Part shown: positions 13,201-19,012 of the stretch, in pieces
Numbering within the stretch: the stretch's first letter is position 1
Layout of the letters: every line of letters starts with the position of its first letter
Virus record (IMG/VR): IMGVR_UViG_3300032011_000030
Span: 1 to 41,005 of that record
Source: a virus
DNA length: 41,005 nt
Reading direction: 5' to 3' (one strand)
Program-made: the position numbers and the translations under genes
Notes under the pieces: generated by a model
The model's input: only the letters and a program-made list of their open reading frames with translations
Database searches by the model: none
Told to the model about the DNA's origin: nothing

Positions 13201-13733
13201 AGCGTGTCAAGGTATGACGCACGTTCGGCTCTGATGTTATCAAAGTAATCTTCATAAAACCGGCGCTCCTCGAAACTCAACCCACCTTCCCGTGAGGTAA
13301 GCGATTTCCGCCACGCTTCAAACCTATGTTCCGGTGCGGAAAGCAGCCGTAACCGAAGACCCTCTAACTCAGACCTCTCGGGGCCATCTTCCAAAGGCGG
13401 CTGCGCAACAAAACCAGTGTCTCGCAGTACGTCTTCCGGGGTAAAGGTGTCGATGGGCTGCGTGATGCGGTCAGTTTTGTATCGAACATCGGCATCGTCT
13501 TGGTCGGTAGGTCTGTCTACTTCTTCTGTAAGTTGCGACCCACCTTGGTAGGTCGTGACTCCCGCTTTACGAAAGTCGGCAATCTTCTCTTCTTCGGTGC
13601 GAGAATAAGGCTCGGGGGGAAGTACCGGTGCCGGGTTTAGTAGTTCGTTCCGGCGGCGTTGCCACTCCGGCGGCAGATCCTTGGCCAGTTCGTCGGAGTA
13701 GCCCAAAAGCATGTCATCAGCAGCTTTGCCCAT
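1248..13733 (-). CDS. Giant 4161-residue internal virion / DNA-ejection protein (large polyvalent-type)
   Basis: One uninterrupted 12.5-kb frame, larger than N4 virion RNA polymerase (about 3500 residues). Visible layout: a charged N-terminus; a Gly/Ala hydrophobic stretch at about 213-261 that could insert in or cross a membrane; a Lys/Thr/Pro-rich basic linker near 1195-1215; five 9-residue ADATPPAAA-type repeats between about 1280 and 1385; an Ala/Lys helical stretch near 1480-1510; and a long C-terminal half of mixed helices. The C-terminus has a Trp/Asn-rich block (FGQMVYDRLHWNRS, about 3690-3705) and a hydrophobic segment at about 3760-3785. From memory, similar C-terminal blocks occur in giant podovirus proteins annotated with large-polyvalent-protein domains. 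I saw no T7-like RNA polymerase or lysozyme motif. It starts by TAATG overlap with the upstream gene. A role in genome ejection is inferred from position and composition. Confidence 0.75.
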   Translation of the reverse strand: MGKAADDMLLGYSDELAKDLPPEWQRRRNELLNPAPVLPPEPYSRTEEEKIADFRKAGVTTYQGGSQLTEEVDRPTDQDDADVRYKTDRITQPIDTFTPEDVLRDTGFVAQPPLEDGPERSELEGLRLRLLSAPEHRFEAWRKSLTSREGGLSFEERRFYEDYFDNIRAERASYLDTLEPATKAHRAEILKQFINPKTNLPYDLDASAPDAPLLTTRLAAAGAGIGAGIGALGGPFGIGAGAVGGAAIGGMAGGALDLLKLAGLDEINDAYWGAVEQGLDSDHYRHAPGGVLDSIGDSVWNVMSFLGTGGDLAREAVGEEIANIAEGDEDTMQWWGDMLLRQTWRLKLGEYVKSMLEFEQGQDVLEAPAEPEAYDNTRTQDGLLDYVTATIMAKEMNIPRPADDAPWSEKLEFQDRVLGEFGTILKNNMTTEERNEASNIASNAKLFAELIGVAKALRVSYGSNRPDFSGEVPGTDWQIEFGNTEQETYEEAYDDFGNRVQLKFDTPKHIVRSGEFYLTPIDALFDFGFPAIGWYRRGSEALMNEAAKTYVKRLREQSRMALDAKTGKRVPVSEVDLDDVYEPVGNLDLDIGAATGERSVILEALEGTDGLDLGDALDMPDPGLIGAQQRYYPEGTRVTGDSNMARFTPNKPRQRANYAARLGTSLDSIQRRLDYQENVIAKLDHAIEQYRIKQLAAGKGGPELEAQLRKIREATRITNKKALVGTLRKEANALRGKIKQNNRFVPLPQYAKQAAINTTISTGASILWTDLEAEQIAAQEAGEILDVSMLRYVALGLAPILGGFVGSRAGLSMAQQRQYLASNKSRLRDLVLGPSEKFKEGLSPEVRSAGDRILDGGERIEALVDEELRRRFAHDPEFMDLILPYSGARGDVAPPRTPDLPGYKSVRFAVRRVTGPKITVDETPTSTTTTQTGGTTLDPRGARGRQVSRPEKGARIQYLSGEATNLRAWYREVGFHGIKADEIDDFGALVLNADGVPIRYVSFTDKTFDASLLPEQLAEAAAKKIPIGWNPNQSLGRPGTAPFKVERLNPPETPQQTSARVAEAAARKMSGGRSILVETPAGAAVQIPYLEGLVLNTFVPPLDPSAMPVKTGVDIPNLPKEPTKVEFVDQSPALAGSNAGKNPRTADPVSETIQQADETRAPDSAPGVNKPQSEAAIEEVAAEEAATKPPRSKKTASKKTTPQKTTPKKKADDPEAFILDKTRKESKGKATRGRATRSDGVYHQYDNKRQGWGYYQPDGTEIDFIKGKKTVADAKFNKKYPVAADATPPAAAADATPPAAAADATPPAAAAPASSRGIPILSDEDMPPFAFQPDGVTRKTFAQLTPEEIEKLDDWLDAKAAAAAAADATPPAAAADATPPAAAAPAPAAAGEAFDADPQALAIALDLTPEDVATRSDDFWRVVDPENLGAMVSGDEAAIEALVTQVLEGRSAALVRQAEENAATLAGLTEELAEQTAKTPAEIKADVKAAAKAAKAKAAAEKKAAADAEKADDAAEQGAAPDPASETPAPKIEPRTDAGTFVKVGGRRTTGARFRQEIEDELLQNNPRISGVLLTEAATKRLEGLKAKARQNAVAKMGPTDVQYIVRQSGLGSATFEFISRGGEVVTLVGTRANAIKQFRTGKGNLQVAADKARKRANISVPTPETLAQKQNAAAAEGAEAVLPQDAPYQLTRKEARDRAVNYGLDPDNVVAYRVRVGDSPVEENLYVFTGKQSVPKSQTIVINRGETDRVVTYLDEADAEGIQKVLDEQGVNLAEIAQETLSAAQVGKSKESISRQTRINKTRQEQEVLVPTMYEIVQGRKQDGNQGKAVIHVRTASGFNDEFKPQYPKPVAKGDNKTVAKTITVKDGDWTKAFEQARDWVRRDVKKYPDATIDAPTKKDTGLGLPVWVRETLPIPQVADDFPFKTKASNTESDRTLTKAFIRKNTLNLGPRVRGLEGNQFETRLEAAGYTIVERSETGPKAKNPASWREANVAAPPTVQPTVRITDNNGETARELANLQNSVVHAVSEVQTPVYSISIETPTSVDRAGYVRAMTVSSDADPAFKSSSAIISEDTVAATVKTYENFQILLGELLAPGATPKPLSKLVTEFFDNEVSAGLIRRFDRGNLRENFERHLEEFMRGRDASVSLEQIYTKYVSNRKRVTSNLEVVDSNLYDTLLRAKAETRPAGNAQPLYGSYHANLLWDQILHGKNRIRSGDLLRDDQVSMRSPVPGPVETADRSRLMPQGGSLVNRPRGYTVPGLEDWLPIDAHPSSPAPSTIGESISDAQGRTIGHLQTGVRRFTEDQKAFLQRLGAVPPNEKNRSAFGDKGVVNVVGPFIPRGMQKDLFPDFSPTGVFEAAGRFEAGTFNPYAPLGNKQFTGAGNVAASGPRGRPQEPWSVQAARDNPRISARRFTLDEAQARFKEGLISNDELQRIIEETRALDPDWRNRPRRPRESPARSEVPYGQRISQEGRERTAAIEQRTISDINRIFGSQRPVAVHAGTHAPAWPFGSGPRIAARTGAKGPESEYSRALKTTEIITERAEAAAAAVEGQTPVAKQFGETGPIRSGVREWVQNQLGKRGSIVVTKFDLSGQANNSKTKNTLVLRSKENVNTVEVFSDLKDGEVIKAADIGSKTSGRRSSLETNLRGKTSGKPVSAKGITEQEAAGAGGNGMGTWIRRRPETAKQYWRGYADSMADDAMPRDPTLGRDLQDFGRSRGRIGGDDMLGGPRRVQRAKPVDGRPRATGPEPEWPNKDRVTEAIDDSSGDAAAEVAEMLEDFTGQSPPMTMASLADKPVGRALRLWRASASFLSAPFNVVRTPRTVAENLAKDSNRAFSIIGMLRKGMDRNLNVTHGDLDNPLRNHAMKQTAYAVNKQLGRVHRDLERIGNEAISRTADAVAVYRNTLNDLENLFNTITIKQGNEWGLRAIALREGDQQISPRQVDVLESKSYDITGEETLQIMQQAKATLLDPFVEEINAWARLRAHNPDDVLSLDRYADHYVPRLIDPVESIIAQYQMFYRGELSQEFMEQRFHNSLKPEMIEQLHNIMRQGLDNADTRLREYLRTTAVESELYKTEMQDAIRADIDNIKEGLESVSQSTGGRSSEFPIRSRKEPREAPDVGLMRDPYTGEMYENQVSRFGSDPTPGASAVGDFDRIRFMHDHQGFRLTTYNPIELMRLKSEELQNYLIGIRLLDDLEERGLVVRVVSDDNVRAPAGMTLLPTDLMEKVTEFSQQSRKGEKKGTIQYFADPDSAEILRRNFASTGLFKRGFEGSTVLEESAGSGGIGRFPRDIWSQARRVSNLQNMLQLGVSAFHASTMMYEGASSHGALGISKILRASRGATRKIRNIGSSAEVKRADYQYEYGGYFSDLEKKFRKTNKIPEGKKLTARQIDLIGKQVTRDLVRDTAKHAALFVTPYAAVSRAALQMPESLRFPLSGGGTSIWKAKPNNRLVYGTRTGPDGQTIKTARSLRGLMNFPLNTVPGYLDHVIGNIPGAKKLGVGYENKFGERLSWSTPFHGEAYGWANYGPTGAMADRLFRGILPSEQFDPTYSMLVEKVAEVNGRAAGYRPEFRKLWDNTWRNQWEIVLKEDPHAPFSQRFDRFSGADTQASGLGKVTKRATKAVQTAGGVMTEAVEDASRLLFEKIVPNAKLAAYMDLARYEMMRLGDNANPLKVEDALNRAWDSVDNRFGQMVYDRLHWNRSMRDFVMLLQRAPGWNFGTVREFGGGILDFAREGTKSTRRIANPFTAEQKKSGELTPRSAYIIAQTAVIPLYGSYIEYFLTGEWPEWDYEIGVDQDMHPAMQVASNYVYNYMKLAHPRTGRVINGVEERLSQPTNQKDVMKVLAAFMKMFGDIEGDTLLDRAGSTLSQSSVVGEELLHIATSKTNPMLSTMAEYGANRRHDGTQIVVPDDTFPQKAGAVGMHALKSSLPFSITTIVDRMANGLPPRQLALQLLGLARANRQFEIPRAAQAIRDLRGGGYDVDANTSIKRNLRNIIQTYDQQQGLEASDIVGGPLRITKDEFRDAEKQLIKQYSTDKEGRRKLRDFKDKSKLSVLARKLSTMQFSNAGKAIGVLKKMTTSDWKTLDEKTYNSLVTKIDNLAVMEERRVSVGGSSSEQVNAKAKADRLRRLMVTGRNIRRGNDREAGTRAFDANVASGR
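9583..9636 (-). repeat. Two tandem 27-bp repeats inside the giant gene
   Basis: Two identical 27-bp units (starting gcagcggcggcaggcgg on the plus strand) at 9583-9609 and 9610-9636. On the coding strand each gives a nine-residue Ala/Pro unit containing DATPP. The same unit occurs three more times at 9802-9882. Confidence 0.9.
9802..9882 (-). repeat. Three tandem 27-bp repeats inside the giant gene
   Basis: Three identical 27-bp units at 9802-9828, 9829-9855 and 9856-9882, the same unit as at 9583-9636. They encode a Pro/Ala-rich flexible linker. Exact base identity, beyond protein identity, points to recent slippage or recombination. Confidence 0.9.
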
Positions 13734-14653
13734 TAGTCAACCAAGCTTTCGACATGCTCTTCATAAACGTCTACCAGCGTTGCTACTATGCCGGAGTCTG
13801 TGTATGGGGTGCCCTCGTACTGTGCTTTCTCAAGGGCACTTATTAGAGCCTCGAAATTCGGCTTAGTTTCTTTGGTGTAAACGTCACCAAAGTCATGATT
13901 TTTGACAAACTCCAACACTTCGATCCTGCTTCGGAATAGTGCATCTCTCGTCGCAAGGTCTATTCCAGAGTCCGTGCCGGGAATAGTGCCCGCCGCAATT
14001 AGATCCGTAAGATATTTTGCGTGATCTTTGTCTGCCTTGTATGCCTCCTTGACAAACTCCAAGGCTCGGTCTTGATCTTGTTGTTGTTTGTTAGCCGCCA
14101 TGCGTAGCTTGAGAAGGGTTCCCTCAACTTCCCTGTTGTCCCGTGCGATGCCTTCACGAGAGTCGCGATTACGTTGGTTTTGATCCTTATCAAACTTTCG
14201 CTTATCAGCGGCCCTTGCGTCCTGCGCTCCTTGGCTAAGACGCTCTTGAGCAAGCTGGTTTTCCTGTCTAGAAGTCTCGCGGTCAGTCTTTGCCTGCTCG
14301 TCAAACGTAGCCTGCAAGGAGCCTACGCCCGCGTTCCATGCCGACTGCCCAGTCCGGAAGTTGTTAGGTCCCAAGAAACTTAGACCTGCAAGCGCGAGGT
14401 TGCGGTTCTCATTATCAGGGTCGAAGGTGTTCGGAACAAAGTCAATGGCTTTGCGAATAAGACCGCCCAATGCCCGCGCTCCGATCGAAGGCGACAATGA
14501 ACCCATGTCCAGCGTGTTGGATTTCCAGTCGTTAGGGGCTTCGCTGGGCGGAGGACTTTGCATGTTCAAATTTTCGCGAAGTTCCTGCTCGTTGGTGAAC
14601 GGCTCTTGCGTATTGATCGGGTCTTTTCCGATACCCTTGGACAAAATGCTCAT
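13733..14653 (-). CDS. Hypothetical virion-associated protein, 306 residues
   Basis: The ATG at 14653 overlaps the stop of the upstream gene (ATGA), with GGAG about nine bases before it. Its own TAA overlaps the ATG of the giant gene. Residues about 1-90 are Pro/Ser/Asn-rich with a stretch (ARALGGLIRKAIDFVPNTFD) that could be a short amphipathic helix. Residues about 110-220 are highly charged and Gln/Arg/Asp-rich, which suggests a long coiled coil. The C-terminal third is acidic and helical. The gene sits between a Gly/Ala-rich protein and the giant protein, where podoviruses commonly encode internal core proteins. I do not recognise the family. Confidence 0.75.
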   Translation of the reverse strand: MSILSKGIGKDPINTQEPFTNEQELRENLNMQSPPPSEAPNDWKSNTLDMGSLSPSIGARALGGLIRKAIDFVPNTFDPDNENRNLALAGLSFLGPNNFRTGQSAWNAGVGSLQATFDEQAKTDRETSRQENQLAQERLSQGAQDARAADKRKFDKDQNQRNRDSREGIARDNREVEGTLLKLRMAANKQQQDQDRALEFVKEAYKADKDHAKYLTDLIAAGTIPGTDSGIDLATRDALFRSRIEVLEFVKNHDFGDVYTKETKPNFEALISALEKAQYEGTPYTDSGIVATLVDVYEEHVESLVD

Positions 14654-15489
14654 AACAACCGTCTCCGTTGTCCTACTCCGCGCCGACTCAAGCGGCGTGG
14701 CTCACGTTTCTGTTGCGGAAAAGCTTCTGCGCCCATCTGAGGACCACGGTACTGAGGCGGTTTGGGAGCAGGTTGGGCTGTGGGCTTGGGAACCGGCACC
14801 GCTGCTCCGCTCTTCTTGCCCCCTGCTGCGGCTTGTCCTGCGCCATAGATTTTACTGGCACTGTTTACGCCTTCTCTGGCTTTGCCCAGTCCTTGTCCAA
14901 ACTCGGAGTTTGCGCCTACGTTTGCATCCCACCACGCTTGACCTTCCGCCATGGACGGCCACCCGGAGGCGGGTGTGGTTCCGCCAGCAGTCGTAGTTGG
15001 CCCCAAGGTGCCCGGTGCCGCACTGGGGGCAAAAGCTCCCGCTTGAGCAGTGCCCGAAGCAGGCGTAGACGACATCGCCGCAAACTCTGCCCCAAGACTG
15101 GTGGGGGTAGCCGCTGCCGCTGGGGTAGCCGGAACTGCTCCAGCAAAAGATGTAGTGCTAGGTAACAGCGTACTGGCGGTGCTGCCGCCAACTTGCGCCC
15201 CAGTTCCTGCCACAGAAGCTGCTTGACCAAGGCCCAGCCCTGCGCCAAGGGAACCTAAAGCACTGGTTCCGGCAGTACCTACTGCCGTTCCCGCAGCGCC
15301 AATAGCCGTTCCCGCGCTACCAAGCCCTGCGCCCAAAGAAGTTGCTCCAAGTGTGGTAGCCGCAGTACCGGCAGCACCAGCTACGGTGCCCACTGCGCCA
15401 ATGATGCTCCCAATGGCGGGTAGGATTATGAAACCGTCTTCGTTCCCGAGGATTCTTTTGAAAGTTTTTAGAAAGTTTTTGAACATCAC
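14650..15489 (-). CDS. Gly/Ala-rich hydrophobic protein, probable internal virion/ejection component
   Basis: 279 residues. The first codon is GTG at 15489, immediately followed by ATG at 15486; the GTG overlaps the TGA of the upstream GNAT gene. A short basic amphipathic N-terminus (NFLKTFKRILG) is followed at about 20-100 by a continuous Gly/Ala/Thr/Val segment with GxxxG-like spacing that could form membrane-active helices. The middle is Pro/Thr/Ala-rich and the C-terminus is strongly basic (several Arg). Such composition is typical of proteins ejected with podovirus DNA, and the neighbours agree. A structural role within the capsid is equally possible. No catalytic motif is visible. Confidence 0.7.
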   Translation of the reverse strand: MMFKNFLKTFKRILGNEDGFIILPAIGSIIGAVGTVAGAAGTAATTLGATSLGAGLGSAGTAIGAAGTAVGTAGTSALGSLGAGLGLGQAASVAGTGAQVGGSTASTLLPSTTSFAGAVPATPAAAATPTSLGAEFAAMSSTPASGTAQAGAFAPSAAPGTLGPTTTAGGTTPASGWPSMAEGQAWWDANVGANSEFGQGLGKAREGVNSASKIYGAGQAAAGGKKSGAAVPVPKPTAQPAPKPPQYRGPQMGAEAFPQQKREPRRLSRRGVGQRRRLL

Positions 15490-15935
15490 AGGCTCTTTGT
15501 CACTAGATATCCTGCCACAGAAAAGCCGTTTTTCAAAGAAGACTGAAGGCCAGCTTCGTTGTCTTTATGGGCTACTCCTTGAATGGTTGTATAACCTTTT
15601 CTTTTACAGAAGCTTGTGGCCTCTTGTCTAAGTTTCTCAGACAGCTTTTCCTTACGAAACTCAGGCTCAACGTAGGTGCCTAGTCCACTTACCAGCCCCT
15701 CGGGGGACAGGGGGAAATGGACCCACGCCACGTAGCCGCAAAGCTTGCCTTCTTTTTCGGCCACAAACACCGCTTCATTAGTACGAAGTCCGTGCAAAAT
15801 TCCTTCCCCTACCACAGAAGGGCTATTCAAAGGATCAAAGCTGGAATGTTCTACAAGCATTTTGGCTACAAGTGCCGACAAGGCTTTCCAGTCGTTTAAG
15901 GTTGCTAGGCGAATACAGTAATCGCTTTGGCTCAT
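15486..15935 (-). CDS. GNAT-family N-acetyltransferase, 149 residues
   Basis: The protein has the size and order of a stand-alone GNAT fold: an N-terminal strand-helix (YCIRLATLNDWKALSALVAKM), two central strands (AVFVAEKEGKLCGYVAWVHF), then the acetyl-CoA-binding region (YVEPEFRKEKLSEKLRQEA, about 88-106). That region matches the V-x-P-x-[FY]-R-x-x-x-[LIV] pattern, although the usual Q/R-x-x-G-x-G/A signature is degenerate here (EFRKEKLS). A last strand near FSVAGYLV completes the fold. It acetylates an unknown target, either a small molecule or a protein. It overlaps both neighbours by four bases within the late operon, so it is expressed with virion proteins, which is unusual for a metabolic enzyme. 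Confidence 0.8.
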   Translation of the reverse strand: MSQSDYCIRLATLNDWKALSALVAKMLVEHSSFDPLNSPSVVGEGILHGLRTNEAVFVAEKEGKLCGYVAWVHFPLSPEGLVSGLGTYVEPEFRKEKLSEKLRQEATSFCKRKGYTTIQGVAHKDNEAGLQSSLKNGFSVAGYLVTKSL

Positions 15936-17695
15936 TTAGTGGTAAACATCCCTCGTCCTGTGGGGGCACCAAGCCCACCGCCCATTCCGGACTGAGACGC
16001 AGTTCCGGCCAATGGTGTGCCTTGGCCCTGCTGCGGCTGCAAGCCTTGCGCAAGATTTTGTGCGGCTTGGCCCATCTGCTGTGCCTGCGGCTGACCTTTT
16101 CCGGCACCGCCGGGAGAAGACATTGCCGTAGCGGGCATTGCCGTGGGGCTGGCTGGTGCTGGGGCAGCAGACTGTTTTTCTTGTGGTTGCTGCGGAGCGG
16201 CAAGCTGCTCGGCTACTTGTGGCTCTCCTCCTGTAGCCGCTGTCATATCAGCGATATCAGTGTCAGCGGCCTTCTGCGCAGATTCTACAATGTCCCCTGA
16301 GCGAGTCGCAATGGAACGGTTAGACTGACCGCTGGCCCCGCCTCCCCCCATGAAATTGTTTCCAAGCAGTAACTCGTTGATGCCATCAGAGCCTTGCCCC
16401 CCAAGTTCTGCTAGAATGGACTCTTGTTCTGAGGGCGACAAGCTGTTCCATAATTGGATGCGTTCCAGTGGGCTAAGTCCGTCAAAGTCACGTACCGAAA
16501 CTTGAGCAGGTTGCTGCTGATCTGCGAACCCTTCGGGGTCAAGAGCGGCGTAGAACTCATTAACGGCGTCCTCGCCAAACTCGTTGATAACGTGCTGGTT
16601 AAGAATAGCGTTCCAGTCCAAGTCGGGGTTCTGGCTGGCAACCTCATAAAAAGTCTGCTCGACTTCTTCGCCTTCGGGTGTCGGCTGTTGGTCAGCTTCG
16701 CCACGGAGAAGGTTTTCATAAAACTCCGTCACGGCGTCTTCGCCGTGGAGGTCGATCATATGCTGATTAAGAATTGCTCCCCAATCGGCATCGGGATACT
16801 TCTCTGCTAACTCGTAGAATGTCAGGCCCTCGTCGGAACCTTCTTCGGAACCTTCTTCGGAACCTTCTTCGGAACCTTCTTCGGAACCTTCGTCCTCGAA
16901 CAAATCTGGGAACAGTTCGCGAAGTCTTTTCTCAAGAGCTTCTGCAAAATTATAGCCGTCTGCCGCTGGGCCGCTAGGTCCGGGCACGGGAGCAAAAACA
17001 GGACTAGCGTAAGAAGGTCCAACTTGACGGCTAGGTGCCACCAAGGGGTTGCCCCCAACTTGACCTCCAATTAAAGGTGCTTGAAAAGACTGTCCCGTAA
17101 ATGCCCCTGCGGCGGGAGAAACGGCTCCAGACCACGGCCCGGTCAAGGGGGAATTGGGGGGTTGAAAATTTGGGTTAGAAAGAATATCGCGCAAGGCTTC
17201 CAAAAACTCTTCGTTTGTCAAGACGTTATCGTCTTCGGGAGCTTGCTCTTCTTCTTTCTCTTCTTCTTTCTCTTCCGGATTTTGCTGCTCCGTCGTAGCC
17301 AGCCCGGTAAAAGATTGTTGCAGGTTGTCCCAAATTTTAACTGGGCGCGAAGCGCGTTGTCCTGTTTGCCCCCCTACCTCAGAATCAGGCACCGTCTCAA
17401 CATACATCCCAATAAGTTTGTTGTCTTGAGACACGGCTTGGACAAGCTCGGGGAAAGTTTCTCTGTCCAATCCGTCTGTAAGACCTTGCGACTCCAAGTA
17501 ATCAAACAGCCAGTTAATTGCGCTAGGACCACCTGCGGCAATTTGGTCCCAAAACTCATCAGGGATCTTACGAACTTCGGCAAGCTCGGCTTCTGTTAAA
17601 AGCCATTGGCCATCGTAGCGCGTCTCTTCGTCGTTGAAAGACGGCCCAAAACTGTCTGCGTCTCCGAAGCTAAAAGGAGTAGGACCTGTAATCAC
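15932..17695 (-). CDS. Low-complexity acidic and Gln-rich virion protein with a duplicated domain, 587 residues
   Basis: The start codon is GTG at 17695, preceded by AGGG at suitable spacing. Residues about 290-310 are an acidic (E/D)EGS repeat. It is followed by two related blocks of about 50 residues: one begins TFYELAEKYPDADWGAILNQ, the other TFYEVASQNPDLDWNAILNQ. Both share the pattern A-I-L-N-Q-H-x-I and G-E-D-A-V-x-E-F-Y. The C-terminal 130 residues are rich in Gln, Ala, Pro and Gly and look disordered. The gene lies among probable ejection proteins. The family is not recognised; a structural or assembly role is inferred from position. Confidence 0.7.
   Translation of the reverse strand: MITGPTPFSFGDADSFGPSFNDEETRYDGQWLLTEAELAEVRKIPDEFWDQIAAGGPSAINWLFDYLESQGLTDGLDRETFPELVQAVSQDNKLIGMYVETVPDSEVGGQTGQRASRPVKIWDNLQQSFTGLATTEQQNPEEKEEEKEEEQAPEDDNVLTNEEFLEALRDILSNPNFQPPNSPLTGPWSGAVSPAAGAFTGQSFQAPLIGGQVGGNPLVAPSRQVGPSYASPVFAPVPGPSGPAADGYNFAEALEKRLRELFPDLFEDEGSEEGSEEGSEEGSEEGSDEGLTFYELAEKYPDADWGAILNQHMIDLHGEDAVTEFYENLLRGEADQQPTPEGEEVEQTFYEVASQNPDLDWNAILNQHVINEFGEDAVNEFYAALDPEGFADQQQPAQVSVRDFDGLSPLERIQLWNSLSPSEQESILAELGGQGSDGINELLLGNNFMGGGGASGQSNRSIATRSGDIVESAQKAADTDIADMTAATGGEPQVAEQLAAPQQPQEKQSAAPAPASPTAMPATAMSSPGGAGKGQPQAQQMGQAAQNLAQGLQPQQGQGTPLAGTASQSGMGGGLGAPTGRGMFTTK
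16831..16890 (-). repeat. Tandem 12-bp repeats, about five copies
   Basis: The unit ttcttcggaacc (plus strand) repeats in tandem across this stretch and encodes the EEGS repeats of the 587-residue protein on the minus strand. The first and last units carry small changes. Confidence 0.9.
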
Positions 17696-17706
17696 AACGC
17701 TACCCT

Positions 17707-18738
17707 TTACCCTGTTCCTGTGGGACTACCCGGAAGACCCCCGGCAAGGCTTGCGGCCCCAGCAACTTGCGCCCACGGGTCGTTGTAGACGCCTGTAGGC
17801 GAAGTCGTCGTACCAGTTCCAGCAGTGGCTGTATCTTGATAAGCAGCAAACTGCATCGGCTGCTGCTCTTGGAAATTAAACCTGTTCTGGTCGTTTACGA
17901 AAGTTCGCCTACGGTTTTCATCAGCAAGATTCCGTTGACCTTCACCTAACATCATACGACGGTCGGCATCGGCAAACTCTTGTCCCCGCAAGTCGGCAAG
18001 CTGCGGCAACATATTCTGAGTGTACCCCATCTGATTTCCACTGGCGTCGTATCGTCGGCCACGTTCTGCCTCAAAGGCTTGAGCGCGACGGCCCATGTCT
18101 TGTTCGTATGCGCCACCGTAAATGTCGGTGCCAAGGCCACTTAGCTCACCCAGCAAGTTTTGCTGCATCTGTCCAGCCGCTTGGTTGCGCTGGCTACCCA
18201 TGCCCTTGCCTTGCCCAATCATACTGCCTTGCAGTCCGGGCATGACGCTTTGTTGAAAGTTCTGAGTCATTTTTCCAGCGGCACGGTTATAAGCTGCATC
18301 AAGATAGGGGTTGTTCATCATCGCGCCAGTAGCAAAAGGATTGTCGGACATCGCTTGTCCGCTGGCAAATCGGCCCTGCTCATTCGCGGCTAGCCCTGCG
18401 TTGCCAAGCATCGAGTTAATGCCGCTTCTGCGCGAGTCAAAATAAGGGTCGCCTTGATCGAGCAGGCCATACGCTTCTCCCATGCCCGCCATCTCCTGCG
18501 GATCAAACTCGGTGCCCTGCATCTGGGGTCCGCCAGCCTCGTCATACGTACGGAAATCCCCGCCAACATACTTGTACCCGGTCGGTCGGCCTTTTTTGTC
18601 ATACCCGGTTGGAACCATTCGAGAACCCGGCATGTAGAAATCACGCGCACTACCCAGCCGAGCCATAGCGTCATCTCTGGCCCAATCGACTCGATCTTGC
18701 GAAGTTTTCATTTTACTTGGTCCGCCACCACCACCCAT
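17707..18738 (-). CDS. Probable internal virion protein, 343 residues
   Basis: The ATG at 18738 follows AAGGAC at a spacing of seven, one base after the previous stop codon. The N-terminus is a glycine run (MGGGGG) followed by a charged helix. The remainder is rich in Gln, Gly, Met and Arg, with repeated short helices such as GSQRNQAAGQMQQNLL and RRAQAFEAERGRRYD. From memory, this style (Gly-Ser linkers, Gln-rich helices, no membrane segment) is common in internal head proteins of podoviruses encoded downstream of the tail tube genes. No enzymatic motif was seen. The assignment rests on position and composition. Confidence 0.65.
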   Translation of the reverse strand: MGGGGGPSKMKTSQDRVDWARDDAMARLGSARDFYMPGSRMVPTGYDKKGRPTGYKYVGGDFRTYDEAGGPQMQGTEFDPQEMAGMGEAYGLLDQGDPYFDSRRSGINSMLGNAGLAANEQGRFASGQAMSDNPFATGAMMNNPYLDAAYNRAAGKMTQNFQQSVMPGLQGSMIGQGKGMGSQRNQAAGQMQQNLLGELSGLGTDIYGGAYEQDMGRRAQAFEAERGRRYDASGNQMGYTQNMLPQLADLRGQEFADADRRMMLGEGQRNLADENRRRTFVNDQNRFNFQEQQPMQFAAYQDTATAGTGTTTSPTGVYNDPWAQVAGAASLAGGLPGSPTGTG

Positions 18739-18739
18739 T

Positions 18740-19012
18740 TTAATGTCCTTCCTCTGCGTCTAGTCTTTCATGTGCCCGAAAAACCAGTGTCCCTCTTTGG
18801 TCAATTTCCCGAAGAGTTGCTGCTACGTCGCGCAAGGCTTCTGCCGTATCTCTGTCGTTTTCTGAAAGTCGCGAAAGCTGACGATCTTGACGGGAATCTA
18901 CCCCGCTTTGAAAACCAAGGATGGTAGTAACTACAAAAATGGAAAATGTAGCGGCAATTCCCAGCACCCAAGCTAGGTTCACGGTTGGAGTAGTCGAAGG
19001 CATAAAGATCAC
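18740..19012 (-). CDS. Small single-membrane-span protein (holin- or spanin-like candidate)
   Basis: 90 residues from GTG at 19012 (overlapping the preceding TGA) or 87 from ATG at 19003; neither has a strong Shine-Dalgarno sequence. Residues about 13-35 (NLAWVLGIAATFSIFVVTTI) are one clear transmembrane helix. The rest is a charged helix likely to form a coiled coil (RQDRQLSRLSENDRDTAEAL). One N-terminal span with a soluble helical tail fits a pinholin/class III-like holin, an inner-membrane spanin, or a membrane-anchored virion protein. No endolysin gene is visible next to it, so a lysis role is only a suggestion. Confidence 0.6.
   Translation of the reverse strand: MIFMPSTTPTVNLAWVLGIAATFSIFVVTTILGFQSGVDSRQDRQLSRLSENDRDTAEALRDVAATLREIDQRGTLVFRAHERLDAEEGH

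Noticed and set aside
1248-13733. N4-type virion RNA polymerase
   Set aside because: The size invites the idea, but no T7-like polymerase motifs were found by reading, and the sequence is dominated by linkers and helices.
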